Assembly (NCBI RefSeq): GCF_002394865.1
Contig: NZ_DGUZ01000006.1
Location: forward strand, 62,001-126,000
DNA: 64,000 nucleotides
Direction of reading: 5' to 3'
From: Fibrobacter sp. UBA4297
GTDB taxonomy: Bacteria; Fibrobacterota; Fibrobacteria; Fibrobacterales; Fibrobacteraceae
The notes under the pieces were generated by a model. It saw nothing but the letters and a program-made list of their open reading frames with translations. It did no database searches and had not been told where the DNA came from. Below, piece after piece: positions 44,199 through 52,918 of this stretch. Position numbers and translations under genes: made by a program. The first letter of the stretch is position 1; the number at the start of each line of letters is the position of its first letter.

Positions 44199-44644
44199 GA
44201 AAACTGCACCCCGTCTCGAGAACATTCTATGCAGTAGTCATCTTCGCGCCTGCTGAGCCTATACCACATGGATTTTACATCTGCAGGAATCGCAGTCGTC
44301 GCCCAGTCTGAATACCCGCGGTTTGTCACGACAGAACCCAGGTGCTGGAATTTTTCATTCTCATATTCAACCGACGCCTTAAGCCAATTATCCGAATCCA
44401 GATACAGCGCCACCCCGCACTGGTCGAAGCGATGATGACTTTCGGAAAAATCGGTTTTGACGACAAAGGAAAAGAACTTTTCTTCTGTTTCAATCTGCAG
44501 AACCGGAGCGTTATCGTTTCTGAAATGATAGTAGGTCCTTTGCCAAAGGTCCGTATGCGGGGCGGTCACAATTTCGACGCATTCCTGATTGATGCTGTAG
44601 TTCCGGGGTTCCCTGACCCATTTCATTTTAGAAATATCAAACAT
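44039..44644 (-). CDS. DUF1349 (concanavalin-like) protein
   Basis: 201 residues. The family is recognised by MFDISKMKWVREPRNYSIN, a central FDQCGVALYLDSDNWLKASVE strand pair, and RFGIYACSPENSSFTARFTD near the end. DUF1349 proteins have a jelly-roll lectin/glucanase fold and are cytoplasmic here (no signal peptide); their role is not established. The 3' end faces the truncated ORF6N gene, with which it overlaps antisense. It follows the flavoprotein gene by 33 bases, probably in one unit. Confidence 0.85.
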   Translation of the reverse strand: MFDISKMKWVREPRNYSINQECVEIVTAPHTDLWQRTYYHFRNDNAPVLQIETEEKFFSFVVKTDFSESHHRFDQCGVALYLDSDNWLKASVEYENEKFQHLGSVVTNRGYSDWATTAIPADVKSMWYRLSRREDDYCIECSRDGVQFSQMRICHMLEGAGKIRFGIYACSPENSSFTARFTDMQVTECAWKAHDGQQPDA

Positions 44645-44677
44645 TTCTGTAGCCTTTGAATTTGTCCCTATCCGAAT

Positions 44678-45211
44678 TTATTCCAACATTTTTCCAAGTT
44701 CATACGCCTGCTGCAAGGCAATTTCCCCGACATCGCCTTTGTCCTTTGCACCGCGCACAAGTACCTGGCCCATATCCTGCAGCTTGAAGAAATTGAGGCA
44801 AAGCCTGTACTGCGTGAGAATGCCATCGAACAGTTCCGGGAGCGAAGCCGCACCGACCAAGAGGAGCGCCATTTTGTGGATGCGAAAAGTATCGCGAATT
44901 GGATTGTGGAACCGGTCAATGACAGCCTTGAGTTGCGCACTCAAGCCGTAGAAATAAACCGGCGATGCAATCACGAGCATTTCGGCATTCGACATTTTGT
45001 CGTAAATAATTTGCATGTCGTCTTTCTGGCAGCACTTGTGGTCTTCGCGGTCAAAACACGAATTGCACCCGATGCAAGGATTGATTTTGTAGTCGTGAAC
45101 CGAAACGACCTCAACTTGGTTTTTTTGCGAAGCACCCTTCACAAACGATTCCACCAGCAAATCTGTATTGCCGCCCTTGCGCGGGCTACCCGAAAGAACA
45201 AGGATATTCAT
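44678..45211 (-). CDS. Flavodoxin-fold NAD(P)H-dependent FMN reductase / iron-sulfur flavoprotein type
   Basis: 177 residues. The N-terminus MNILVLSGSPRKGGNTDLLV is the FMN phosphate loop. NPCIGCNSCFDREDHKCCQK is a compact cysteine motif as in iron-sulfur flavoproteins, which may carry a 4Fe-4S cluster. SPVYFYGLSAQLKAVIDRFH is the flavin isoalloxazine region. The enzyme likely reduces FMN or a quinone/aromatic substrate. It is the first gene of the pair with the DUF1349 gene. Confidence 0.9.
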   Translation of the reverse strand: MNILVLSGSPRKGGNTDLLVESFVKGASQKNQVEVVSVHDYKINPCIGCNSCFDREDHKCCQKDDMQIIYDKMSNAEMLVIASPVYFYGLSAQLKAVIDRFHNPIRDTFRIHKMALLLVGAASLPELFDGILTQYRLCLNFFKLQDMGQVLVRGAKDKGDVGEIALQQAYELGKMLE

Positions 45212-45376
45212 ACTTAAACCATCGCCATATAGTTTGTTGCTATAATCTATAAAAAATAACTAGCGATCGCTACGGTGCCACACTCATTGACAAGACATTC
45301 TATATTTAGTGTAAAAACAAATCCTTTCAAGGAGATGACTGCTCTGTGGCAGGCATGACAAAACAACGAGTTTTCT

Positions 45377-45622
45377 ATGGAAGAAACATTTAAGACAAAA
45401 GGTACATGCGCAACGACGATTCAGTTCACGCGTGACGGCGACATTATCCGCAACATCCGCTTTACGGGTGGATGCAACGGAAACCTCAAGGCGATTGCAA
45501 AACTTTGCGAAGGCATGAAGGCCGAAGACATTGCAGCCAAATTGCTCGGCAACACCTGCGGCGGAAAGCCAACCTCTTGCGCCGACCAGCTCGCCCGTGC
45601 CGTTCTCGGGATGGAAGCCTAA
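45377..45622 (+). CDS. TSCPD-domain protein (TIGR03905 type)
   Basis: 81 residues covering just the domain: KGTCATTIQFTRDGDIIRN, the FTGGCNGNLKAIAKLCEGM core and GNTCGGKPTSCADQLARAV with the Thr-Ser-Cys-Ala-Asp version of the TSCPD signature. Related domains sit at the C-terminus of some class II ribonucleotide reductases. Conserved cysteines suggest metal or cluster binding. It is followed 75 bases later by the cupin gene. Confidence 0.9.
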   Translation: MEETFKTKGTCATTIQFTRDGDIIRNIRFTGGCNGNLKAIAKLCEGMKAEDIAAKLLGNTCGGKPTSCADQLARAVLGMEA

Positions 45623-45697
45623 AACCTGCAAAATAAGGAAGATTCGCGAACTCGCCTTGCGCTCCGCATGCAATAAAGAGCTATCTTTACACACGAA

Positions 45698-46063
45698 ATG
45701 GAACTGATTAAAAAGTACGACATAACGGTTTTGTGCAATCCCGGTGTGGAATCGGCGCAATTGCTCACGCCCGAAAACAGCAGGTCAGAAAAGGTTTCGG
45801 TCACGAAGGTTTCTGTCATGCCGGGTGCAGAACAGCCGCGTCATAAGCATTACACGTCGGAACAGGTGTGGGTCGCAGTCCAAGGCCGCGGCGTTTTATT
45901 GCTTGCCGACGATAAAGAAGTTCCGTTTGAAGTTGGTGACGTTGTGCGTTTTGCAGAGAAGGAAATCCACGGGCTGCGCAATATGGGACCCGAGATTTTC
46001 GAATACATTTGCATCAGCACACCACCGATGAATTTCGCGTACGCGTACATGCAAGCAAGATAA
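45698..46063 (+). CDS. Small cupin-domain protein
   Basis: 121 residues forming one cupin barrel. Motif 1 is PGAEQPRHKHYTSEQVWVAV with the two His and the Glu metal ligands; motif 2 is VGDVVRFAEKEIHGLRN with the third His. Such single cupins are isomerases, dioxygenases or sugar-binding regulators, and the substrate cannot be told here. A strong terminator follows. Confidence 0.88.
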   Translation: MELIKKYDITVLCNPGVESAQLLTPENSRSEKVSVTKVSVMPGAEQPRHKHYTSEQVWVAVQGRGVLLLADDKEVPFEVGDVVRFAEKEIHGLRNMGPEIFEYICISTPPMNFAYAYMQAR

Positions 46064-46068
46064 AAGAA

Positions 46069-46092
46069 GGCGGCCGAAGCCGCCATTTTTTA
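46069..46092 (+). terminator. Rho-independent terminator
   Basis: The stem GGCGGC pairs with GCCGCC across a CGAA tetraloop and is followed by seven T. It ends the cupin transcript. Confidence 0.9.
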
Positions 46093-46099
46093 TTTCAGA

Positions 46100-46130
46100 T
46101 CCATCGACTTCGCTACGCTCAGGATGACAC
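46100..46130 (+). repeat. Dispersed element ending GCTCAGGATGACAC
   Basis: ATCCATCGACTTCGCTACGC followed by TCAGGATGACACG, directly after the cupin terminator. It is close to the classic intergenic repeat whose translation gives CHPERSE in spurious proteins. Confidence 0.75.
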
Positions 46131-46159
46131 GAGCCCGCGCAGCACTTGCCCAATGATTA

Positions 46160-47542
46160 CTATTTCAAGAAGAGCGAGATTTTCCCGAAATCAAGAATCG
46201 TGATGAACACAAAGAAGCTGATGAAGAATGCCGCCGCGACGTTCTGGATTACGGATTGAGTCTTGAGACTTAGCGGCTTACCGCGCAACTTTTCAATGCC
46301 GAGGAACATCAGGAGACCGCCATCGGTAATCGCAAGCGGGAGCAAGTTCATCACACCCAGGTTGATGCTGATAAGCGCAAGGAGCATGAGGAAGTCCTGG
46401 AATCCGCTCATCCACACGTTGCCCATCACAGCGACAATCGAGACCGGGCCGGAGAACGCATCGACCTTCACCTGGCCTTGGAACAAGCGCTTGAAATAGC
46501 GGAAGATGCTCGTCGTCATTTTCCAGCTCGTAGCGCAAGTCTTTTCGAACGCTTCGACCGGGCCGCGACGCACGAGATGCGTTTCGCTGAACATCACATA
46601 GCCCATCTGGATACCGACAATGTAACGCTTGAATTCTTCGTTGTAAGCAGGCGTCATCTTCACATTGACTTTTTCGCCATTACGCAAAAGCGTCACGTTG
46701 ACTTCGGCACCTTTGGAACCGTCAATCAAGCGGACAACATCTTCATAGCGAGAAATGTGCTCGCCGTTGATTTCAAAAATTGTATCGCCCTGCGCAATCC
46801 CTGCTTTTTGAGCAGCGGTACCTTCTTTAGGCGGAAGGCGGACAATCACGCGGTTGCGCGGGTAAATACCGATATCGCCAATTCCCATCTTGATGGGTTC
46901 GGAGGTCGAATCCGCCGCCGGAATCACGAGTTCTTGCGGGACGACTTTGATGGCGAGCGGCGCCCCGCCACGATGCACTTCGAGCATCACATCGGCACCG
47001 AGACTCACGCCAATCTGTTCACGAAAATCATCCCAACCTTGCGTTTCTTTTCCGTTGATAGACGTAATCGTATCGCCCGGCTGGATGCCTGCAATTTCGG
47101 CAGAGGAATTTTTCGCCACAAAACCGACAATGAGGCTCTTGTTGTCCGGTTCCTGGACGCCGACCATGTAAAGGAATATAAGGAGGATAAACGCAAAGGC
47201 GATATTCACAAACGGGCCAGCAAAGGCAATCGCAGCACGAGCGCCCACGGACTTCCCTAAAAAATCATCTTGCGACGGGAGCTTGCCCTCTTCAATGCTA
47301 TCCGGATTTTCGCCAGCCATGGCGACGTAGCCGCCAAAGGGAATCGCCGAAATGCAGTATTCCGTCTCGCCCTTCTTGAAGCGGAAAAGCTTTTTGCCAA
47401 ATCCTACCGAGAACGTATTTACGCGGACCTTGTTCCACTTGGCAACGATAAAATGTCCCAGTTCGTGAATAGTCACGAGGAAGCTCAGGGCAAAAAGCCC
47501 CAGAACAAACATCAACAAATTATTTAATATACTCGACATCAT
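46160..47542 (-). CDS. rseP: RIP metalloprotease (site-2 protease)
   Basis: 460 residues. The first membrane helix holds the zinc-binding HELGH (about 26-30). Two periplasmic PDZ domains follow (about 125-200, IQPGDTITSINGKETQGWDD; about 220-300, IAQGDTIFEINGEHISRYED). The C-terminal membrane part contains NLLPLAITDGGLLMFLGIE, the N-x2-P-x4-DG zinc ligand motif. RseP cuts anti-sigma factors inside the membrane during envelope stress, after a first cleavage by another protease. The start may be either of two adjacent ATGs (47542 or 47539). No neighbour from the usual dxr/bamA cluster is visible. Confidence 0.94.
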   Translation of the reverse strand: MMSSILNNLLMFVLGLFALSFLVTIHELGHFIVAKWNKVRVNTFSVGFGKKLFRFKKGETEYCISAIPFGGYVAMAGENPDSIEEGKLPSQDDFLGKSVGARAAIAFAGPFVNIAFAFILLIFLYMVGVQEPDNKSLIVGFVAKNSSAEIAGIQPGDTITSINGKETQGWDDFREQIGVSLGADVMLEVHRGGAPLAIKVVPQELVIPAADSTSEPIKMGIGDIGIYPRNRVIVRLPPKEGTAAQKAGIAQGDTIFEINGEHISRYEDVVRLIDGSKGAEVNVTLLRNGEKVNVKMTPAYNEEFKRYIVGIQMGYVMFSETHLVRRGPVEAFEKTCATSWKMTTSIFRYFKRLFQGQVKVDAFSGPVSIVAVMGNVWMSGFQDFLMLLALISINLGVMNLLPLAITDGGLLMFLGIEKLRGKPLSLKTQSVIQNVAAAFFISFFVFITILDFGKISLFLK

Positions 47543-47666
47543 ACGGTCAATTTAGAAAACCAAGAACAAGCAAAAACAAGGCTATTATGTAAATAATAAG
47601 CTTTTTCGACTTTTTATGCAAAGTTTGCTATTTTAACTAAAAGACTCGTCTATCAAGGAAAGAAAA

Positions 47667-47870
47667 ATGAAATTTTTTGCAAGCACACTTTGTTGCGTTT
47701 TCACCTTTGGAATCACAGCATTTTCACAAAATGAACTTAGACCCATAGATACAATCATCTGTTATGACATAAGCCATTTAGGATTCGCCGAAACAAACGA
47801 AAAAACTTTTAATGATTTATTCTTCAAACTAAGTCGGCTACACACGATTTCATGGAATGACGAAAAATAA
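47667..47870 (+). CDS. Short secreted protein, truncated paralogue of the next gene
   Basis: 67 residues with a signal peptide (MKFFASTLCCVFTFGITAFS) and an AAGGAAAG ribosome site. The mature part is CYDISHLGFAETNEKTFNDL, which matches CETLNHNGFISVTENSYNEV of the following protein, then it stops. It may be a shortened duplicate of that gene; no other function is visible. The stop is 13 bases before the next start. Confidence 0.6.
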   Translation: MKFFASTLCCVFTFGITAFSQNELRPIDTIICYDISHLGFAETNEKTFNDLFFKLSRLHTISWNDEK

Positions 47871-47883
47871 AATCAGGAGATAT

Positions 47884-48543
47884 ATGAAACACATTACAAC
47901 AGCACTCTTCCTGTTAAGCATTTTTGCAATCGCACAAGAAAACGGAACACCTAATGGAGATGAAACCGTTTGCGAGACATTAAACCACAACGGATTCATC
48001 AGCGTCACCGAGAATTCTTACAACGAAGTTTACAACTACGTCAAAGATTCCACATTTTCTTTATTGCACTTTGCAGTCGATGTCAGCGGCACCATCGATA
48101 CCGTTTTCGAAAACTACAACAATGTACTAAGTCTCGACAACCAAAATACATCCGCCCCTTTACTTGGTATCACCGAACACAAAATCACGCGAATGAAAAC
48201 AATTAGCATAACAAATCGTAAATTGACATTGCCAGCAAGCAACGACTCTTCCATGATCAAAAAGTTTAAAGCTCATCGAGTCTTCATCCCCAAATCATTA
48301 CCTGCAAAAGTTGGAGACTTCATCGTTATAAAAAATTATGCAGCCATACTTAACGACACGTGCTATGCAGGAGAATCCACACATCAAAAAGCACTAGTTT
48401 ACGGAGAATACACACTCAACCCACAAACCCAATTACAGTTACAAAAAAATATTCGAAATAAGCCCAAGCACGGTTCAGCACGCAATCGAGATGCAAACGG
48501 CAAATACACAACAAAACGAGCAAACAACTCCATTCTATATTAA
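47884..48543 (+). CDS. Secreted protein of unknown function
   Basis: 219 residues from the ATG at 47884, with AGGAGA at 47875-47880; an earlier in-frame start would overlap the preceding gene. A signal peptide ends near IFAIAQ. The mature protein has one Cys pair region (ETVCETLNHNGFIS; NDTCYAGESTHQKA), a beta-rich core and a basic C-terminus (NIRNKPKHGSARNRDANGKY). I do not recognise the family. It forms a tandem pair with the shorter related gene upstream and ends in a terminator. Confidence 0.65.
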   Translation: MKHITTALFLLSIFAIAQENGTPNGDETVCETLNHNGFISVTENSYNEVYNYVKDSTFSLLHFAVDVSGTIDTVFENYNNVLSLDNQNTSAPLLGITEHKITRMKTISITNRKLTLPASNDSSMIKKFKAHRVFIPKSLPAKVGDFIVIKNYAAILNDTCYAGESTHQKALVYGEYTLNPQTQLQLQKNIRNKPKHGSARNRDANGKYTTKRANNSILY

Positions 48544-48554
48544 AAGTTCCCACA

Positions 48555-48584
48555 AAAAAACTTCCTGCAATCAGGAAGTTTTTT
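48555..48584. terminator. Bidirectional terminator
   Basis: AAAAAACTTCCTG pairs with CAGGAAGTTTTTT across a CAAT loop, with A and T tracts on both flanks. It lies between the converging secreted-protein gene and the GH9 gene. Confidence 0.93.
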
Positions 48585-48604
48585 GTATAGACGCAAATTA
48601 CAAT

Positions 48605-50596
48605 TTACTTAATTCTTTGGCCTTTCAAATCAAAGCGTTTGCCGTTCTTTTCGATGAAGAGAGAGTGACCATCGAAACGGAAGCGCGGTTGCTGTGAGCG
48701 AACGACCTTGGATTCAACAGGCGTGTGAATTGCGATTGTGCCCTGCGAACTTGAAGATTCAACGTTTGCAGACGAGCTTGATGAAACGCTCGGAATCGAC
48801 GAGGAGCTGGACGCGACTGCGGAAGACGAACTCTGCGGAACGCTCGAAGAAGAACTTGTGGCAGTTTCAGAAGAACTCGATGCCGGCACGTCTTGTCTTG
48901 CTACGCCATTGGCAGCAAATTCCGGAGCATAGCCCGCGTTGATGGCTTCGATAGCGCCAGCGAGGTATGCAAGCGGAGCGTTCCAGTTGATAGCGACTTC
49001 GTTCGTGGCGTAGCTGCAACGCTGATCGGTGTAAGCGGTTGCCGCCTGGCCCTTGCGATAATCAGCGCACTTCCATTCGGCGGCAGAACCAACGTCTTCG
49101 CCGCCAGGCTGCGGGCCACCCACAAGCATACCCGGGATCGGTTCTTCTACGTTATCCGAAGTACTCGGGCGGTGGTGCGGCATTTTCGGAGACTTGGTGC
49201 CGTAACCGGTCACAAAAGACATGTCGAGCGGGTTCTTGCCAAGGAGGTAATCTAAGACCTTGACGGCAGCCTTGTAATACTTTTGATTGCCCGTGAGGTA
49301 ATAGGCATGCAAGAGCCAAACGCCCTGATTGGAGGCAACCGCATTGGAACCCCATACAAAGTCATCCTTTGCCATCACGACGCCAAAGCCTTTTTCGGCG
49401 CGGTTAGCAAAGTTGTCTGCAGTGCCCAAAATCTTTTGCTTGGCTTCGTTTGCATCGCCACCAAATTGCGCCTGATGCGTAGCCTTTTCGTACGTGGCAA
49501 GGCCCATGACATCGCCCCAGTAAGAGACGTATTCCGATGAGCCGGACTGCTTGTAAGAAGCATCACCCGTCGTGATGAAGAGTTCTGTCCCGGCAAGAAC
49601 CTTTTCGTCGTTCGGGTTGTCGTTTTCGTAGGCACCTGTCGAAACGTCCGACGGATTGGCGAGATAGTTGCGGTTCGGATTCTGTTGTCCCCAGGCATAA
49701 GCCTTCTTGGCAGCCTCAAGGCACTTGGAAGCGTAATTGGCATCGAACGGCTTGTAAATGCGCGAAGCCATAGCCATTACAGCGGCAAAATCAAACGTAC
49801 CCGCCGTGCTCTTGCCGATGGCGTAAAGTTTGGAATTGTCCTGCGCCGGCATCACATCGCCCGGGAAACCGAGGGAGGTAAGCTTGTGGTAGACGCCACC
49901 GTCAGAAGCCTGCATGGTGAGCATCCAGTCGAGATTGTACTTGATTTCGGCAAGCAAATCCGGGAGGGAGCCTTCGGCCGGAATGTTCCACTTGAGCGCC
50001 TTGAAATACTGCGGGAAGTGTTCGTAAAGAGAGAGGAGCGTGTAGGTCGTGATGCCCGAGTTCACAATGTAACGACCGTAGTCGCCAGCATCGTACCAGC
50101 CCTTGGTCGAATTGATCGTGCCCGAAGCACCCGTAGAATTGTGGAGTTCAGCAGTCGGATTCGTGTGGCCGGCAGCGCGAGCCCACTTGCCTGCGTACTG
50201 GCTTTCGAGAGCCATGGAGGCGCGCTGGTAGTAGAACCACTTGATGGAGGCCTTGACGATTTCTTCGTACGTCTGGGATTTCACGACGAGATCAGAACGG
50301 AGCACGTTGCCGTTTACCTTGATGCTGTACTTGCCCGCTTCGGCAAGCTTGGAGAAATCAACGAGCTGGACATTCTGACCGCTCGCGTCCCAGTAAGAGG
50401 CGGCCTTCGGCGTCACGGAGAGAACGACCTGGCCTGCGGCATTCACAAAATCCACGTTGCCGTTTGCATCGACCAAAGCGAGTTCCTTGATGTCGCCCGG
50501 ACGGTAGCCAATCTGGTTGATGTAAGCAGTCGCTGCGAAAGCTGGGGCTGCGAAAAGCGCGGCAAGCGCGACGGACTTTAACGCATTATTTTTCAC
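48605..50596 (-). CDS. Secreted family-9 glycoside hydrolase (endoglucanase) with Ser-rich linker
   Basis: 663 residues from a GTG at 50596, with GAGGA upstream; this start gives a clean signal peptide, MKNNALKSVALAALFAAPAFA, whereas the ATG at 50602 lies on the ribosome site. A CelD_N Ig-like domain (ATAYINQIGYRPGDIKELAL) precedes the GH9 catalytic (alpha/alpha)6 barrel. WYDAGDYGRY holds the catalytic Asp pair; PHHRPST and SYATNEVAINWN hold the His and the acid Glu. A polyserine linker of about 65 residues (SSSSSVPQSSSS type) leads to a basic tail FIEKNGKRFDLKGQRIK. Basic C-terminal domains are known in F. succinogenes endoglucanases. It is downstream of and paralogous to the next GH9 gene. 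Confidence 0.93.
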   Translation of the reverse strand: MKNNALKSVALAALFAAPAFAATAYINQIGYRPGDIKELALVDANGNVDFVNAAGQVVLSVTPKAASYWDASGQNVQLVDFSKLAEAGKYSIKVNGNVLRSDLVVKSQTYEEIVKASIKWFYYQRASMALESQYAGKWARAAGHTNPTAELHNSTGASGTINSTKGWYDAGDYGRYIVNSGITTYTLLSLYEHFPQYFKALKWNIPAEGSLPDLLAEIKYNLDWMLTMQASDGGVYHKLTSLGFPGDVMPAQDNSKLYAIGKSTAGTFDFAAVMAMASRIYKPFDANYASKCLEAAKKAYAWGQQNPNRNYLANPSDVSTGAYENDNPNDEKVLAGTELFITTGDASYKQSGSSEYVSYWGDVMGLATYEKATHQAQFGGDANEAKQKILGTADNFANRAEKGFGVVMAKDDFVWGSNAVASNQGVWLLHAYYLTGNQKYYKAAVKVLDYLLGKNPLDMSFVTGYGTKSPKMPHHRPSTSDNVEEPIPGMLVGGPQPGGEDVGSAAEWKCADYRKGQAATAYTDQRCSYATNEVAINWNAPLAYLAGAIEAINAGYAPEFAANGVARQDVPASSSSETATSSSSSVPQSSSSAVASSSSSIPSVSSSSSANVESSSSQGTIAIHTPVESKVVRSQQPRFRFDGHSLFIEKNGKRFDLKGQRIK

Positions 50597-50717
50597 AAAC
50601 ATCCTCGTAAAAAAGTGCAAGTTTTAGCCCATATAATATAGAGCCGTTCAAGCATATTTTCTACCCGTCCGAACATCATTTTAAAGAAAAGTGTTGCAAG
50701 TGTTTTATCCATTGAAA

Positions 50718-50775
50718 GGGAGATTCCCGCTCGGAACGGGGTCCGGGATGACAAAGGTGGCGGGAATGACAAAGG
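50718..50775 (+). repeat. Dispersed palindromic element
   Basis: GATTCCCGCTCGGAACGGGG, then TCCGGGATGACAAAGG and a second GGCGGGAATGACAAAGG end. It has the same architecture as the copies at 11889 and 13529. Confidence 0.7.
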
Positions 50776-50865
50776 AGCCGAGTGATGCAGAAACATGCTT
50801 GCATGTTTCTATATCCGAGGCGAACAAGTCAGACCCCTTTAGGGGAATGACAACTTCTGGAGAAC

Positions 50866-50896
50866 AGAAAAACGGCGTCCCGGGAGGGGCGCCGTT
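50866..50896 (-). terminator. Rho-independent terminator of the upstream GH9 gene
   Basis: On the minus strand AAACGGCG pairs with CGCCGTTT around a GC-rich loop and is followed by a T-run. It separates the two GH9 genes transcriptionally. Confidence 0.85.
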
Positions 50897-50937
50897 TGCA
50901 TTCTATGAATATGGATTTTTGAGGTTAGGTAGGAGAA

Positions 50938-52800
50938 TTACTTGATGAGATGGCCCTTGAGGTCAAAGCGCTTGCCATTCTTTTCGATGAACACCTTCTG
51001 GTCTGCAAAACGGAGGCGCGGAGCAGTTTCAACCGACACACGGTTTCTCGAAACAATAGGCTTGAGAGCAGAAGTTCCGCCCTTCGCCACGCCTGGAACA
51101 GCAAACGACGGAGCGAAACCAGCATTCAAAGCCTCAAGAGCACCCGCGAGGTAGGCAAACGGGGCGTTCCAGTTAATTGCGACTTCGTTTGTCGCATAGC
51201 TGCAACGATTGTCCGTGTAAGAAGTTGCAGCCTGACCCGTTCTATAATCCTTGCATTCCCAAGACTTCGTTCCGATATCTTCACCGCCCGGCTGCGGGCC
51301 GCCCACAACCATGCCAGGAACCGGAGGCGTCACCTTGTCAGCCGTACTCGGACGATGGTGCGGCATCATCGGAGACTTTGTACCAAATCCCGTCACAAAC
51401 GACATATCCAACGGGTTCTTGCCAAGCAGGTAGTCCATGACCTTCTTTGCAGCTTCGTAATACTTCTGTTCACCAGTCACATAGTAAGCGTGGAGGAGGA
51501 ATACGCCCTGGTTACCCGCAACGGCATTCGAGCCCCAAACGAAATCTTCCTGAGACATGACAACGCCAAAGCCCTTCGTTGCAACGTATGCAAATTCATT
51601 AGCAAAATCCAAGAGCATCTGCTTTGCCGTTTCAGCGTCGGCGCCAACTTCGGTGGCATGGGTAGCTGCGCCATAAACAGCGAGACCATACATTTCAGGC
51701 CATGCAGGAACAATGCTTACCTTGTTCGGGTCAATCGTCGGTTTATACGATGCATCGCCCGTCGAAATGAACAGTTCCATACCGGCAAAAGCCTTTTCAT
51801 CAGAGAATTCACCATCGCCATACGAGCCTGTAGCAACATCCATCGGGTTGTTGAAGGCTACCTTCGGATTCTTTTCGGCCCAAGCGTATGCCTTCTTTGC
51901 AGCTTCAAGGCACTTCGTGGCATAAGCTTCATCATAAGGCTTATACACGCGGTAAGCAGCAGCCATCACACCCGCAAAATCAAGCGCGGCAGCCGTACCC
52001 TTACCGATAACATAAAGCTTTTCCGTATCCTTCGCCGGCATCACGTCGCCCGGGAACTGGAGTGTCGAAAGCTTGTGGTAAACCATGCCATCGGCAGCCT
52101 GCATCGTGAGCATCCAATCCAGGTTGTACTTGATTTCGGCAAGCAAGTCCGGCAGGGCGCCTTCGGCGGGAATGTTCCACTTGAGCGTCTTGAAGTAATC
52201 CGGGAAATGTTCGTAAAGCGAAAGAAGCGTGTAGGTGGTAATGCCCGAGTTCACGATATAGCGCCCGTAGTCGCCTGCATCGTACCAGCCCTTGCTGGAC
52301 TCGATTGTTCCAGAGGCACCCGTCGAATTGTGGAGTGTCACGGTTGCATTCGTATGGCCGGCATCGCGTTTCCACTGGCCTGCATAAGTTTCTTCAAGCG
52401 GCATGGATGCACGCTGGTAGTAATACCACTTGAGCGCGGCCTTTGCAATATCTTCGAAAGTCTTGTCGGCAATCTTCAAGTCCGAGCGCAGCACTTGCCC
52501 GCCCTGCTTGATGGAATAAGTTCCCGAAGCCTTCAATTCCGAGAAATCGACCAGTTGCACATCCTGATTGCTCGGATCCCAGTGAGAAGCCGCCTTCGGC
52601 GTCACCTTGAGGACCGTTTGGCCTGCAGCATCGACAATTTCGATATCGCCCGCACCATCGACCAAAGCGAATTCCTTCGGGTCCGACGGACGGTAACCGA
52701 TCTGGTTGATGTATGCCGTTGCAGCGGTTGCAGCAGTCGCAAGCGAAAGCACGGTGGCCGCAAGCGGGACGAACTGTTTTAAGCCAAATTTGACCTTCAT
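50938..52800 (-). CDS. Secreted family-9 glycoside hydrolase (endoglucanase), tandem paralogue
   Basis: 620 residues. The signal peptide is MKVKFGLKQFVPLAATVLSL, then ATAATA. It has the same CelD_N plus GH9 layout as its neighbour: WYDAGDYGRY with Asp174 and Asp177, MPHHRPST, and SYATNEVAINWN with the catalytic Glu. It lacks the polyserine linker, and the catalytic domain runs almost directly into the basic tail FIEKNGKRFDLKGHLIK. The tail is nearly identical in both enzymes, suggesting a common sorting or surface-retention role. AAAGGAG precedes the ATG. Family 9 enzymes hydrolyse beta-1,4-glucans with inversion. The esterase gene lies 118 bases upstream. Confidence 0.94.
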   Translation of the reverse strand: MKVKFGLKQFVPLAATVLSLATAATAATAYINQIGYRPSDPKEFALVDGAGDIEIVDAAGQTVLKVTPKAASHWDPSNQDVQLVDFSELKASGTYSIKQGGQVLRSDLKIADKTFEDIAKAALKWYYYQRASMPLEETYAGQWKRDAGHTNATVTLHNSTGASGTIESSKGWYDAGDYGRYIVNSGITTYTLLSLYEHFPDYFKTLKWNIPAEGALPDLLAEIKYNLDWMLTMQAADGMVYHKLSTLQFPGDVMPAKDTEKLYVIGKGTAAALDFAGVMAAAYRVYKPYDEAYATKCLEAAKKAYAWAEKNPKVAFNNPMDVATGSYGDGEFSDEKAFAGMELFISTGDASYKPTIDPNKVSIVPAWPEMYGLAVYGAATHATEVGADAETAKQMLLDFANEFAYVATKGFGVVMSQEDFVWGSNAVAGNQGVFLLHAYYVTGEQKYYEAAKKVMDYLLGKNPLDMSFVTGFGTKSPMMPHHRPSTADKVTPPVPGMVVGGPQPGGEDIGTKSWECKDYRTGQAATSYTDNRCSYATNEVAINWNAPFAYLAGALEALNAGFAPSFAVPGVAKGGTSALKPIVSRNRVSVETAPRLRFADQKVFIEKNGKRFDLKGHLIK

Positions 52801-52918
52801 AGGACACTCCTTTCCGTTTTATTACCCTAATAATATATCCCGAAAAAGCGGAAATAAGCCTTATATAAAACAAAAACTGGATACAGCTGTACCCAGTGTG
52901 CGAAATTGCAAACGATTT

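Larger units (their letters stand above)
50597..50937. other. Spacer between the two GH9 genes
   Basis: 341 bases. It contains a terminator for the upstream GH9 gene (50866-50896), a dispersed repeat (50718-50775), a small CCCCTTTAGGGG palindrome near 50833, and about 110 bases of leader for the downstream gene. No ORF of its own is credible. Confidence 0.7.

Noticed and set aside
45896..46153. 85-codon frame on the minus strand containing CHPERSE
   Set aside because: Translation of a dispersed repeat antisense to the cupin gene.
50950..52782. 610-codon frame on the plus strand
   Set aside because: Antisense to the GH9 gene. Arg/His-rich with no fold signature.
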